From Microbacterium sp. SSM24 (GTDB lineage Bacteria > Actinomycetota > Actinomycetes > Actinomycetales > Microbacteriaceae), in the NCBI RefSeq assembly GCF_025989145.1, contig NZ_JAPDNQ010000001.1, forward strand, positions 2,480,001 to 2,544,000: DNA of 64,000 bases. The letters are read 5' to 3'. The position numbers and the translations under genes were made by a program. The notes under the pieces are model-generated. The model was not told where the DNA came from. It did not search any database and worked only from the letters and a program-made list of their open reading frames with translations. Numbering within the stretch: the stretch's first letter is position 1; each line of letters starts with the position of its first letter. This document shows positions 39,430-47,889 of this stretch, in pieces.

Positions 39430-40881
39430 ATGGCTCTTTCGACCCGGACGACTTCGTTCCGACTTCCCGGCTTCAACTGGCGCCGCGGCAAGCAGGCGTG
39501 GGACAAGCACACGTGGCTCTACATGGCGGTCATCGCCGCTGTCGTGCTCGGCGCGCTCGTCGGCCTCATCTGGCCGGAGGTCGGCGTGGCTCTCAAGCCG
39601 CTCGGCGAGGCATTCGTCGCGCTGATCAGGATGATGATCGCACCGATCATCTTCTGCACGATCGTGGTGGGCGTCGGCTCGATCGCGAAGGCGGCGACCG
39701 TCGGCAAGATCGGCGGGCTGGCGCTGCTGTACTTCATGGTCATGTCGACGTTCGCGCTGGCCATCGGCCTGGTCGTGGGCAACCTGCTGCACCCGGGAGA
39801 GGGCCTGAACATGGCCGGCTCGACGTACGAGGTCACGGGGGAGGCGAAGACCACGCAGGAGTTCGTCCTCGGGATCATCCCCACCACGTTCTTCTCGGCC
39901 TTCACGGGTGAGAGCGTGCTCCAGGTGCTCTTCATCGCGCTGCTCGTCGGATTCGCACTGCAGCAGATGGGCGACAAGGGCCAGCCGATCATGAACGCGG
40001 TGAAGCACCTGCAGGCGCTGGTCTTCCGCATCCTCGGCATGATCCTCTGGCTCGCGCCGGTCGGCGCATTCGGTGCCATCGCCGCCGTCGTCGGAAACAC
40101 CGGCATCGCGGCGATCTGGGCTCTCGGAACGCTGATGATCGCGTTCTACATCACCTGCGTGCTGTTCATCGTCGGGGTGCTCGGAACACTGCTCTTCGCC
40201 GTGACGCGCATCAACATCTTCAGCCTCGTGAAGTACCTCGCCCGCGAGTACCTGCTCATCGTGGGAACCTCCTCGTCGGAGTCCGCCCTGCCGCGGCTCA
40301 TCGCGAAGATGGAGCACCTCGGCGTCTCCAAGCCCGTCGTGGGCATCACAGTCCCGACCGGATACTCCTTCAACCTCGACGGCACGGCGATCTACCTCAC
40401 GATGGCGTCGCTGTTCATCGCGAGCGGCATGGGCGCGCCGATGTCGATCGGCGAGCAGATCGGTCTCCTGGTGTTCATGATCATCGCGTCCAAGGGGGCG
40501 GCCGGAGTCACGGGCGCGGGCCTCGCGACGCTCGCCGGCGGACTGCAGGCGTACCGCCCCGACCTCGTGAACGGCGTCGGCGTGATCGTCGGCATCGACC
40601 GGTTCATGTCGGAGGGTCGCGCGCTCACGAACTTCACGGGCAACGCCGTCGCGACGGTCCTGATCGGCTCGTGGACGAAGGAGTTCGACGCGACCCGCGC
40701 CCGCCGGGTGCTGGGCGGCGAGCTGCCCTTCGATGAGACCACCCTCTCGGGCGACGACCACGACGGCATGTCGGACTCCCGCGACGCCGTCGGCGTGCAG
40801 GGACTCGAAGAGGCCGCAGTCGCCGAGGCCGAGGCCAAGGAGAAGCGCGCCCGCGAGCGCGAGTCGCTGCTCAGCCGCTGA
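39430..40881 (+). CDS. dctA: C4-dicarboxylate:cation symporter DctA
   Basis: 483 aa dicarboxylate/amino acid:cation symporter (DAACS) family. Seen: MIAPIIFCTIVVGV, the serine-rich re-entrant loop TSSSESALPRLIAKMEHLG, PTGYSFNLDGTAIYLTMA and GAAGVTGAGLATLAGGL. These fit DctA carriers of succinate, fumarate and malate. The C-terminal ~60 residues are acidic and cytoplasmic. ATG 39430 has better spacing to GGAGG (39420-39424) than ATG 39427. Divergent from the kinase/regulator operon that probably controls it. Confidence 0.92.
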   Translation: MALSTRTTSFRLPGFNWRRGKQAWDKHTWLYMAVIAAVVLGALVGLIWPEVGVALKPLGEAFVALIRMMIAPIIFCTIVVGVGSIAKAATVGKIGGLALLYFMVMSTFALAIGLVVGNLLHPGEGLNMAGSTYEVTGEAKTTQEFVLGIIPTTFFSAFTGESVLQVLFIALLVGFALQQMGDKGQPIMNAVKHLQALVFRILGMILWLAPVGAFGAIAAVVGNTGIAAIWALGTLMIAFYITCVLFIVGVLGTLLFAVTRINIFSLVKYLAREYLLIVGTSSSESALPRLIAKMEHLGVSKPVVGITVPTGYSFNLDGTAIYLTMASLFIASGMGAPMSIGEQIGLLVFMIIASKGAAGVTGAGLATLAGGLQAYRPDLVNGVGVIVGIDRFMSEGRALTNFTGNAVATVLIGSWTKEFDATRARRVLGGELPFDETTLSGDDHDGMSDSRDAVGVQGLEEAAVAEAEAKEKRARERESLLSR

Positions 40882-40898
40882 ACGCGCTATCACGCCGG

Positions 40899-40926
40899 GT
40901 CCGTCCGCACACGCGGGCGGACCCCT
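40899..40926. terminator. Bidirectional hairpin terminator after dctA
   Basis: GGGTCCGTCCGC (40899-40910) pairs with GCGGGCGGACCC (40915-40926) with one G-T wobble and an ACAC loop, between convergent genes. Confidence 0.7.
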
Positions 40927-40932
40927 CGCGTG

Positions 40933-41115
40933 TCAGGACGGGTCGATCTCGCCCGACTCGATCGCCGACTCGCGCTCCTCGAGGTCGAGCTCATCCATCT
41001 GGTCCTCGACCGACTCCATGGGATCGAGGGTCGCCGGAGGCAGCTCGAACTCGACCTCGTCGCCAAGTGGCACATCGCGCTCGTCGTCGGGGATGCGCTC
41101 GCGGAAATCGCTCAT
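40933..41115 (-). CDS. Small acidic protein, function unknown
   Basis: 60 aa, with about one third Asp/Glu residues (RIPDDERDVPLGDEVEFELP, then MDELDLEERE). No signal, span or known motif. It lies downstream of the DUF5302 gene on the same strand (16-base gap). Codon use and the good start context support a real gene. Confidence 0.6.
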   Translation of the reverse strand: MSDFRERIPDDERDVPLGDEVEFELPPATLDPMESVEDQMDELDLEERESAIESGEIDPS

Positions 41116-41131
41116 GGCGGCCGCCTGTGGT

Positions 41132-41314
41132 CTATCCGCTCTTGCGGCGGAACTCGCGCTTGGTCACGGCGCCGTGCGTGCCGTGGATCGACGAGTCGCC
41201 GTCCATGTGCGCCTCGCCCTCGCGGTGATGCGAGTTCTTCTTGTCGAGTGCTTCCTTGAACTTGCGCTTCATCTCATCGGATGCCGCGCTGGCCGGCTTC
41301 TCGTCGGTGCTCAT
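41132..41314 (-). CDS. DUF5302 family small protein
   Basis: 60 aa, hydrophilic. DEMKRKFKEALDKKN and the C-terminal KREFRRKSG match the DUF5302 pattern common in actinobacteria; function unknown. Together with the next small gene it forms a two-gene unit. Confidence 0.75.
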   Translation of the reverse strand: MSTDEKPASAASDEMKRKFKEALDKKNSHHREGEAHMDGDSSIHGTHGAVTKREFRRKSG

Positions 41315-41376
41315 GACTCCACCCTAAGCACCTGCGGCGTCCCGGCACCAGACGCCGCCAGGATCCGAAGCCGGTG

Positions 41377-41547
41377 CTAGACGAGGACCATCCGTGCAGC
41401 GAGGAAGAGCAGGACACCCACCGTGACGGCGAGCCCGACGATCCCCGGCCAGCGCGGACGGGCGCGCACGACGGCGAGGATGCCGACGATCAGCGATGCC
41501 AGTCCGACGGCGGCGGTCGCGAGGATCCCGCTGTGCCGGGCCGTCAC
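41377..41547 (-). CDS. Small membrane protein, function unknown
   Basis: 56 aa from a GTG at 41547, with two membrane spans and a short Arg/Pro turn (RARPRWPG). An upstream in-frame ATG at 41586 would give 69 aa. The start region overlaps the pnp promoter on the opposite strand, so the two are divergent and possibly share control sequence. Confidence 0.6.
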   Translation of the reverse strand: MTARHSGILATAAVGLASLIVGILAVVRARPRWPGIVGLAVTVGVLLFLAARMVLV

Positions 41548-41550
41548 TGG

Positions 41551-41556
41551 TAGGAT
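41551..41556 (+). promoter_or_regulatory. -10 element of pnp with a long leader
   Basis: TAGGAT, about 240 bases before the TTG start of pnp. The leader contains complementary CTGGT/ACCAG-type segments (for example CTGGTGGCCAG near 41672) and may be structured; PNPase mRNA leaders in other bacteria are autoregulated. Confidence 0.45.
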
Positions 41557-41797
41557 CGCAAAGGTTGCCCTGAGGCATCCGCTCAATTCAACATGAGCTC
41601 ACGGAGCAGGCCGGCAGCTAGCTGGTCCCCTGTGGTGGTCTCCTCGTCGCGTTCGCGCCGGGTGGATTTCTACTGGTGGCCAGTGCTGGCGCGAATCCGC
41701 GGTCACCGCCGCGCGCCGAGATCTGCCTGTTCCTGCTCCTTCGAAGTGCTCGCGCATCATACGGATCCGCGAGTCTAAACAAAGAAGGAGAGACCTC

Positions 41798-44080
41798 TTG
41801 GAAGGTCCTGAAATCACCGCCGCCGAAGCCGTCCTCGACAACGGACGCTTCGGCACCCGCACCGTCCGGTTCGAGACCGGACGACTCGCCCAGCAGGCGC
41901 AGGGTGCAGTCGCCGCCTACCTCGACGAGGAGACGATGCTCCTGTCGGCCACCAGCGCCGGCAAGTCGCCCCGCGAGGGCTTCGACTTCTTCCCGCTGAC
42001 CGTCGACGTCGAAGAGCGCTCGTACGCCGCGGGCAAGATCCCCGGCTCGTTCTTCCGTCGTGAGGGCCGCCCCTCGACCGAGGCGATCCTCGTGTGCCGT
42101 CTCATCGACCGCCCGCTGCGTCCGTCGTTCGTCGACGGTCTCCGCAACGAGGTGCAGATCGTCGTCACGGTGCTCTCGATCGCGCCCGGCGAGTTCTACG
42201 ACGCGCTCGCCATCAACGCGGCGTCGCTGTCGACCCAGATCTCCGGTCTGCCGTTCTCGGGCCCGATCGCCGGCGTGCGCCTCGCGCTCATCCCCGGCCA
42301 CGGCGAGAACGCCGACCAGTGGATCGCGTTCCCGACCGTGTCCCAGCTCGAGGAGGCCGTCTTCGACCTCATCGTCGCCGGACGCGTCCTGCCCGACGGT
42401 GACGTCGCGATCATGATGGTCGAGGCCGAGGCCACCGAGCACAGCTGGAACCTGATCAAGGCCGGCGCGACCAAGCCCAGCGAGGAGATCGTCTCGCAGG
42501 GTCTGGAGGCGTCCAAGCCGTTCATCAAGCAGCTCGTCGAGGCGCAGAACGCCGTGGCGAGCACCGCCGCCAAGGAGGTCCGCGAGTACCCGGTCTTCCT
42601 GCCCTACAGCCAGGAGACGTACGACTTCGTCGCCGGCCGCGCCTACGACAAGCTCGTCCCGATCTACCAGATCGCCGACAAGCAGGACCGCCAGAACGCC
42701 GATGACGAGCTCAAGGATGCCGTCAAGGCCGAGCTCCTCGCCGCCGTCGAGTCGGGTGAGCTGCCGGCCGTCGCGACGCTGGAGTTCAGCGCCGCGTACA
42801 AGTCGGTGACCAAGACGATCGTCCGCGGTCGCATCCTGGCCGAGGGCGTCCGCATGGACGGCCGTGGCCTCGCCGACATCCGTCCGCTCGACGCCGAGGT
42901 GCAGGTCATCCCGCGCGTCCACGGCTCGGCGATCTTCCAGCGCGGAGAGACCCAGATCCTGGGCGTCACCACGCTGAACATGCTCAAGATGGAGCAGCAG
43001 ATCGACTCGCTGTCGCCGGTGACGCACAAGCGCTACATGCACCACTACAACTTCCCGCCGTACTCGACCGGTGAGACCGGTCGCGTGGGCAGTCCCAAGC
43101 GTCGCGAGATCGGGCACGGCTTCCTGGCCGAGCGCGCACTCGTGCCGGTGCTGCCGAGCCGCGAGGAGTTCCCGTACGCGATCCGCCAGGTGTCCGAGGC
43201 TCTCGGCTCGAACGGCTCGACGTCGATGGGTTCGGTCTGCGCCTCCACCCTGTCGCTGCTCAACGCCGGTGTGCCGCTGCGCGCGCCCGTAGCGGGCATC
43301 GCAATGGGCCTCGTCACCGACCAGGTGGACGGTCAGACCCGCTACGCGGCCCTGACCGACATCCTCGGCGCCGAGGACGCGCTGGGCGACATGGACTTCA
43401 AGGTCGCCGGCACGAGCGAGTTCGTCACGGCGATCCAGCTCGACACGAAGCTCGACGGCATCCCGTCGTCGGTGCTCGCGGCCGCGCTGACCCAGGCCAA
43501 GGAGGCCCGCCTCACGATCCTCGGCGTGCTCAACGCCGCCATCGACGGCCCCGACGAGATGGCGCCCACCGCGCCGCGCGTCATCAGCGTGCAGATCCCG
43601 GTCGACAAGATCGGCGAGCTCATCGGGCCCAAGGGCAAGACGATCAACGCCATCCAGGACGAGACCGGCGCGCAGATCTCCATCGAGGAGGACGGCACCG
43701 TCTACATCGGCGCGGTCGACGGCCCGTCGGCCGAGGCCGCCCGTGCCCAGGTCAACGCGATCGCCAACCCCACCAACCCCGAGGTGGGCGAGCAGTTCCT
43801 CGGCACGGTCGTGAAGATCGCGACCTTCGGCGCGTTCATCTCGCTCCTGCCCGGCAAGGACGGCCTGCTGCACGTCAGCGAGGTCCGCAAGCTCGCCGGC
43901 GGCAAGCGCGTGGAGAACGTCGAGGACGTGCTCGGCGTGGGCCAGAAGATCCTCGTCAAGATCACGAAGATCGACGACCGCGGCAAGCTGTCGCTGGAGC
44001 CGGTGCTCGAAGAGGCAGCGGACCAGGAAGGCTCCGCCGCCGCGAGCGAAGGCCCGGGAGACGCTCCCGCCGAAGGCTGA
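41798..44080 (+). CDS. pnp: Polyribonucleotide nucleotidyltransferase (PNPase)
   Basis: 760 aa trimeric 3'-5' exoribonuclease of the degradosome. Two RNase PH-like domains are visible ([18 protein letters not shown] in the first; [23 protein letters not shown] and [17 protein letters not shown] in the second), then KH ([20 protein letters not shown]) and S1 ([22 protein letters not shown]) domains. Length is normal. The start is TTG, with AAGGAG 7 bases upstream. It is separated from its usual partner rpsO by ~21 kb. Confidence 0.97.
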   Translation: MEGPEITAAEAVLDNGRFGTRTVRFETGRLAQQAQGAVAAYLDEETMLLSATSAGKSPREGFDFFPLTVDVEERSYAAGKIPGSFFRREGRPSTEAILVCRLIDRPLRPSFVDGLRNEVQIVVTVLSIAPGEFYDALAINAASLSTQISGLPFSGPIAGVRLALIPGHGENADQWIAFPTVSQLEEAVFDLIVAGRVLPDGDVAIMMVEAEATEHSWNLIKAGATKPSEEIVSQGLEASKPFIKQLVEAQNAVASTAAKEVREYPVFLPYSQETYDFVAGRAYDKLVPIYQIADKQDRQNADDELKDAVKAELLAAVESGELPAVATLEFSAAYKSVTKTIVRGRILAEGVRMDGRGLADIRPLDAEVQVIPRVHGSAIFQRGETQILGVTTLNMLKMEQQIDSLSPVTHKRYMHHYNFPPYSTGETGRVGSPKRREIGHGFLAERALVPVLPSREEFPYAIRQVSEALGSNGSTSMGSVCASTLSLLNAGVPLRAPVAGIAMGLVTDQVDGQTRYAALTDILGAEDALGDMDFKVAGTSEFVTAIQLDTKLDGIPSSVLAAALTQAKEARLTILGVLNAAIDGPDEMAPTAPRVISVQIPVDKIGELIGPKGKTINAIQDETGAQISIEEDGTVYIGAVDGPSAEAARAQVNAIANPTNPEVGEQFLGTVVKIATFGAFISLLPGKDGLLHVSEVRKLAGGKRVENVEDVLGVGQKILVKITKIDDRGKLSLEPVLEEAADQEGSAAASEGPGDAPAEG

Positions 44081-44098
44081 TCGCCCGAGGTGCTGTCC

Positions 44099-44137
44099 GG
44101 ATGCCCGCTCTCTCCTTCGCGGAGGGGGCGGGCATCC
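44099..44137 (+). terminator. Hairpin terminator after pnp
   Basis: GGATGCCCGC (44099-44108) and GCGGGCATCC (44128-44137) form a perfect 10-bp stem, with an inner CTCC/GGAG pairing. No U tract. Confidence 0.6.
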
Positions 44138-44355
44138 GTCGTTCTGCCGGCCGACCGGTGAACAGGTCCGCCGAATGGGGGACATACGGCTGATGCGCGC
44201 CGCCTCGTGATGAAAGCGTTATGCAATGTTTACCGACTGTACGCGTCGGTGGTCGGCCATGTGTCCGGACTGGCCTACCCTCATAGGTACGTGCCGGGGG
44301 GTGCGGAATCGGTATCACGGAGAAGCCCACGGGACTCCTCGTGAGGGGGTGAGTC

Positions 44356-45390
44356 ATGGCTGTCTTCGGCGTTGGATCGACGCTCTCTTCGCAGAGCGCT
44401 CAGGTCGGTGCGCCCCTGGGCGTGCATCCGTCCGCGCCGATCCCCGTGCAGGGGCCGTCGATCGGCACCAGCGTGCGTGTCGCCCTCGGCGAGAGCGGAT
44501 TCGACGTGTTCCCGCTGATCCTGGGCGGAGCGGAGTTCGGGTGGAACGTCGACCTCGAGTCCAGCCACGCCATCCTCGACACCTACGCCGAGCTCGGCGG
44601 CAATGCCGTGCACACGTCCGACAGCTTCTCCTCGGGCCGCAGCGAGCACATCATCGGCCAGTGGATCCACTCGCGCGGTCTGCGCGACGAGGTCGTTCTG
44701 GCGGTGCGGGTCGGCGGACACGCCGACAATCCTGGGCTCGGATCCGTCAACCTGATCCGGTCGGTGGAGGCGTCGCTCACGCGACTGCGCACCGACCGCA
44801 TCGACGTGCTCTACCTCGACGCGACGACCGACACGACGTCGGCCCTCGAAGACACGCTCGCCACGGCGGAATGGCTGGTCGAGACCGGAAAGGTCCGCAC
44901 GATCGGGGCGGTCGGCTATACGCCCGCGCAGCTGGTCGAAGCGCGCATCTACTCGTCCGCCGGCTTCCCGCGCATCACCGTGCTCGACGTGCCGTTCAAC
45001 GTGCTGCGGCGACACGAGTTCGACTCCGACCTTCGCCTCGTCGCCGGGGCGCAGGGCATGGCCGTGACACCCTCGCACGCTCTTGAGCACGGCTTCCTCG
45101 CCGGGCGGCAGCGCACGCGGCTGCGCGGGGCCCTGTCGGTGCGAGGAGCTCAGATCGCCGCCAACCTGAATCGACGGGGGAGTCGCACGCTGCGCGCGCT
45201 CGATGCCGTCGGCAGCGAGCTGGGGGTGCCCGACGCCGCGGTCGCGCTCGGGTGGCTGCTCGCTCAGAAGCTCGTCACGGCGCCGATCGTGAACGCGTAC
45301 GCGCCACAGCACGTGGAAGAGCTCGTGCAGGGTGTGGGTGTGCGCCTGAGCCGTGCACAGCTGGCCGATATCGCCCGCGCAGCCGAATAG
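44356..45390 (+). CDS. Aldo/keto reductase homologue lacking the catalytic tetrad
   Basis: 344 aa TIM-barrel protein of the aldo/keto reductase superfamily (FGWNVDLESSHAILDTYAELG, SSGRSEHIIGQWI, VEASLTRLRTDRIDVLYL, TGKVRTIGAVGYT). The four catalytic positions are all changed: Asp to His86 (VHTSDSF), Tyr to Phe91, Lys to Arg118 (LAVRVGG), His to Asp155 (LYLDATT). Reductase activity is therefore unlikely; it may bind NADPH or act as a regulator or channel beta-like subunit. A ~40-residue N-terminal extension precedes the barrel. GAGGGGGTGAG precedes ATG 44356. Confidence 0.82.
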   Translation: MAVFGVGSTLSSQSAQVGAPLGVHPSAPIPVQGPSIGTSVRVALGESGFDVFPLILGGAEFGWNVDLESSHAILDTYAELGGNAVHTSDSFSSGRSEHIIGQWIHSRGLRDEVVLAVRVGGHADNPGLGSVNLIRSVEASLTRLRTDRIDVLYLDATTDTTSALEDTLATAEWLVETGKVRTIGAVGYTPAQLVEARIYSSAGFPRITVLDVPFNVLRRHEFDSDLRLVAGAQGMAVTPSHALEHGFLAGRQRTRLRGALSVRGAQIAANLNRRGSRTLRALDAVGSELGVPDAAVALGWLLAQKLVTAPIVNAYAPQHVEELVQGVGVRLSRAQLADIARAAE

Positions 45391-45482
45391 CACGCCGACA
45401 CGTCCACGGACCGTGATCGTTTCGTGACGTAGGCTGAATGAGTGTCCCGTCGGGGCACGCGACCCCCGACGGAGTGAGCTGC

Positions 45483-46085
45483 GTGACGCACTACATCTAC
45501 CTCGTGCGGCACGGTGAGCACCAGGATGCCGAGCACGGCCTCGTCGACGGACCCCTGTCGCCGCGCGGTCGGCGCCAGGCCTCGCTCCTCGCCGATCGTC
45601 TGTCGGGCGTGCCGTTCGACGCCGTGTGGCATTCGCCCCTGGAGCGGGCCAGCCAGACCGCGCGGGCCGTCCAGGAACGCATGCCGTCGTTGCAACCCGA
45701 ACCGTCCGCCCTCCTCTTCGACTGCGTGCCGACGGGGATGACCGACGACACCCCGTCCGCCTTCGAGCCGTTCTTCGGCTCGGTCACCGAAGCCGAGGTC
45801 GAGGCCGGGCGCGCTCAGATGGCCGATGCGGTGAGCGAGTATCTCGCGCGCAAGCGCGGCGAGGTGCACGAGCTGATCATCACGCACAACTTCGTCATCG
45901 CGTGGTTCGTGCGCGAGGTGCTCCAGGCGCCCGAGTGGCGCTGGATGACCCTCAACCAGGCGCACTGCGGGCTCACGGTGATCGCGCAGAAGCAGGGGCG
46001 CCCGTGGACCCTCCTGTCGCACAACGACCTCGCGCACCTCCCGGTGGAGCTGCGCACCGGTCTTCCCGAGGTCTACCCGGTCTGA
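45483..46085 (+). CDS. Histidine phosphatase family protein
   Basis: 200 aa phosphoglycerate-mutase-like phosphatase. The phosphohistidine motif LVRHGEH lies at residues 7-13, with Arg in HSPLERASQTA and the second His in ITHNF. No signal peptide. GTG 45483 with GGAG 8 bases upstream is preferred; an ATG at 45438 would add 15 residues. Substrate unknown. The 3' end overlaps the convergent acetyltransferase gene by 13 bases. Confidence 0.82.
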   Translation: MTHYIYLVRHGEHQDAEHGLVDGPLSPRGRRQASLLADRLSGVPFDAVWHSPLERASQTARAVQERMPSLQPEPSALLFDCVPTGMTDDTPSAFEPFFGSVTEAEVEAGRAQMADAVSEYLARKRGEVHELIITHNFVIAWFVREVLQAPEWRWMTLNQAHCGLTVIAQKQGRPWTLLSHNDLAHLPVELRTGLPEVYPV

Positions 46086-46567
46086 GCGTCGTCCCCGAGC
46101 GCCTTGCCGTACCAGCGGGACGCGTTCGGGTTGTCGTTGTAGGGCTCGATCGCGACGAACCCCGAGCGCGCATAGAGCACGCCGGCGGCCTCGAGCGAGT
46201 GGTGGGTGTCGAGTACGAGCTCGCGCGCGCCGAGATCCCTCGCGTGCTCCTCCAGCCCGTCGAGCAGCAGGCGTCCCCAGCCGCGGCCGCGGGTCTCGGG
46301 GCGCAGGTAGAGGTGCTTGACCTCGTAGCGCGTGCCGTGCGGACCGTCGGCGATGTGACGGATGCCGCCGCAGCCGACCGCGCGGCCCTCGTCGTCGACG
46401 ACCACCAGGAACACCCCCGCGGGCGGGACGAACGCGGCGGGCAGCGGGAAGGTCGTCGTGTAGGCGACATCCTGGTCGGCGAAGCCGGCCGTGCGTGCCT
46501 GGAAGTACTCGGCGAGGAGCTCGTGCGCCTCGGGGGAGTCGACGGGGGATTCGCGCAGTGCTGCCAC
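46073..46567 (-). CDS. GNAT-family N-acetyltransferase
   Basis: 164 aa. The acetyl-CoA loop LRPETRGRGWGRLLL (R/Q-x-x-G-x-G/A type) is clear, flanked by VGCGGIRHI and the VLYARSGF C-terminal part. Substrate unknown. GTG 46567 follows TACGCT by 7 bases (minus strand), which supports this start over 46612. Confidence 0.83.
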   Translation of the reverse strand: MAALRESPVDSPEAHELLAEYFQARTAGFADQDVAYTTTFPLPAAFVPPAGVFLVVVDDEGRAVGCGGIRHIADGPHGTRYEVKHLYLRPETRGRGWGRLLLDGLEEHARDLGARELVLDTHHSLEAAGVLYARSGFVAIEPYNDNPNASRWYGKALGDDAQTG

Positions 46568-46613
46568 GTCCTCCAGCGTAGGCGGCGCAACGGGTCGCGG
46601 AAGCGGTCGCACC

Positions 46614-46619
46614 TAGGAT
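46614..46619 (+). promoter_or_regulatory. Leaderless -10 element of dapB
   Basis: TAGGAT exactly 6 bases before ATG 46626. Confidence 0.55.
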
Positions 46620-46625
46620 GGAGCA

Positions 46626-47441
46626 ATGACGACGCGCGTGGCCATCGTGGGAGGCACCGGCAAACTCGGCGGCATCATCCGTGAGGTGGTCGAGCACGAA
46701 GCGGGGTTCGAGGTGGCGGCCGTGCTGACGTCGCGCTCCGAGCTTGCTGAGCTCGACGGCGCCGATCTGGTCATCGACGCGTCGGTCCCCGCCGTGTCGA
46801 TCGACGTCGTGCGCGCCGCCGTCGAGCGCGGCATCAACGTGCTCGTCGGAACATCCGGCTGGTCGGCCGAGCGCATCGCCCTCGTGCGCCCCCTCGTCGA
46901 GGCCGCCGGGACCGGTGCCGTCTTCATTCCGAACTTCTCGCTCGGCTCAGTGATCGGCTCGGCGCTCGCCGCGGCCGCCGCGCCGTTCTTCCCGTCTATC
47001 GAGATCGTCGAGGCGCATCGCGAGACCAAGATCGATTCGCCGAGCGGCACCGCCGTGCGCACGGCCGAGCTCATCGCCGCCGCGCGCGCCGGCGTCGGGC
47101 CGGTCGAGTCGCCCCACGTCGACCAACGTGCCCGCGGTCAGCAGGTCGCCAGCGTGCCGATCCACTCGCTGCGCCGCCCCGGCGTCGTGGCGCGCCAGGA
47201 GGCGATCCTCTCGGGAGCGGGAGAGTCGCTCACGATCGTGCACGACACCGTCGAACCGGCGCTCGCGTACGGACCCGGCATCCGTCTCGCCCTCGCGGCA
47301 GCGAAGGACGCCACCGGCGTGATCGTCGGCCTCGACAGCTTCCTCGACATCGGCCTGCGGCGTCCCGGCGACGCTGCCGCCGAGCATCCTGTCGACGAGG
47401 GCGGCGTGCCCGGACAGGTGGCGAGGACCACCGGCGCATGA
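46626..47441 (+). CDS. dapB: 4-hydroxy-tetrahydrodipicolinate reductase
   Basis: 271 aa. NAD(P)H-dependent second step of the lysine/DAP branch. Seen: VGGTGKLGG Rossmann start, VGTSGW, IPNFSLGSV, and the substrate block EAHRETKIDSPSGTA. The family usually has two adjacent His (EAHHRHK); the second is Arg here, while the catalytic first His and Lys are kept. A ~20-residue C-terminal extension follows the usual fold. The next gene overlaps its stop (ATGA). Confidence 0.93.
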   Translation: MTTRVAIVGGTGKLGGIIREVVEHEAGFEVAAVLTSRSELAELDGADLVIDASVPAVSIDVVRAAVERGINVLVGTSGWSAERIALVRPLVEAAGTGAVFIPNFSLGSVIGSALAAAAAPFFPSIEIVEAHRETKIDSPSGTAVRTAELIAAARAGVGPVESPHVDQRARGQQVASVPIHSLRRPGVVARQEAILSGAGESLTIVHDTVEPALAYGPGIRLALAAAKDATGVIVGLDSFLDIGLRRPGDAAAEHPVDEGGVPGQVARTTGA

Positions 47442-47887
47442 GCGCGCGCATCGGCGTCGCCGTCATGGCGGTGCTCCTGGCGCTGTACATCGCCCTCGTG
47501 GCCCAGCGGGCGTGGCTGCTGCTCGTGAGTGGAAATCCGGTGGGGGTGCTGATGGGCGTCGTGCTCGTCGTCCTTCCCGTCATCGCGGTGTGGGCGCTCG
47601 GCAGAGAGATCTGGTTCGGCGTGCGCGCGGAGCAGCTCGGTCGCCGGCTCGAGGCGGAGGACGCCCTGCCCGCCGAGGAGATCCAGGTCCGGCCCAGCGG
47701 ACGCGCGGTGCGCTCCGAGGCCGACGCCCTCTTCCCCGCGTACCGCGCCGACGTCGAGGCGCACCCCGACGACTGGCGCGCGTGGTACCGACTCGGACTC
47801 GCGTACGACGCGTCCAGCGACCGGCGTCGGGCCCGCGAGGCGATCCGTCGCGCGATCCGCCTGGAGCGGGACGAGCAGCGCGCCTGA
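47438..47887 (+). CDS. Membrane-anchored TPR-like protein coupled to dapB
   Basis: 149 aa. Two membrane spans (about 5-30 and 35-57), then a soluble tail with one TPR-like helix pair (WRAWYRLGLAYDASSDRRRAREAIRRAIRL). The start overlaps the dapB stop. It may be a scaffold at the membrane; function unknown. Confidence 0.75.
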   Translation: MSARIGVAVMAVLLALYIALVAQRAWLLLVSGNPVGVLMGVVLVVLPVIAVWALGREIWFGVRAEQLGRRLEAEDALPAEEIQVRPSGRAVRSEADALFPAYRADVEAHPDDWRAWYRLGLAYDASSDRRRAREAIRRAIRLERDEQRA

Positions 47888-47889
47888 GG

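Noticed and set aside
41618..44185. 855-codon frame antisense to pnp
   Set aside because: Pure shadow of pnp; no family motifs and no start context.
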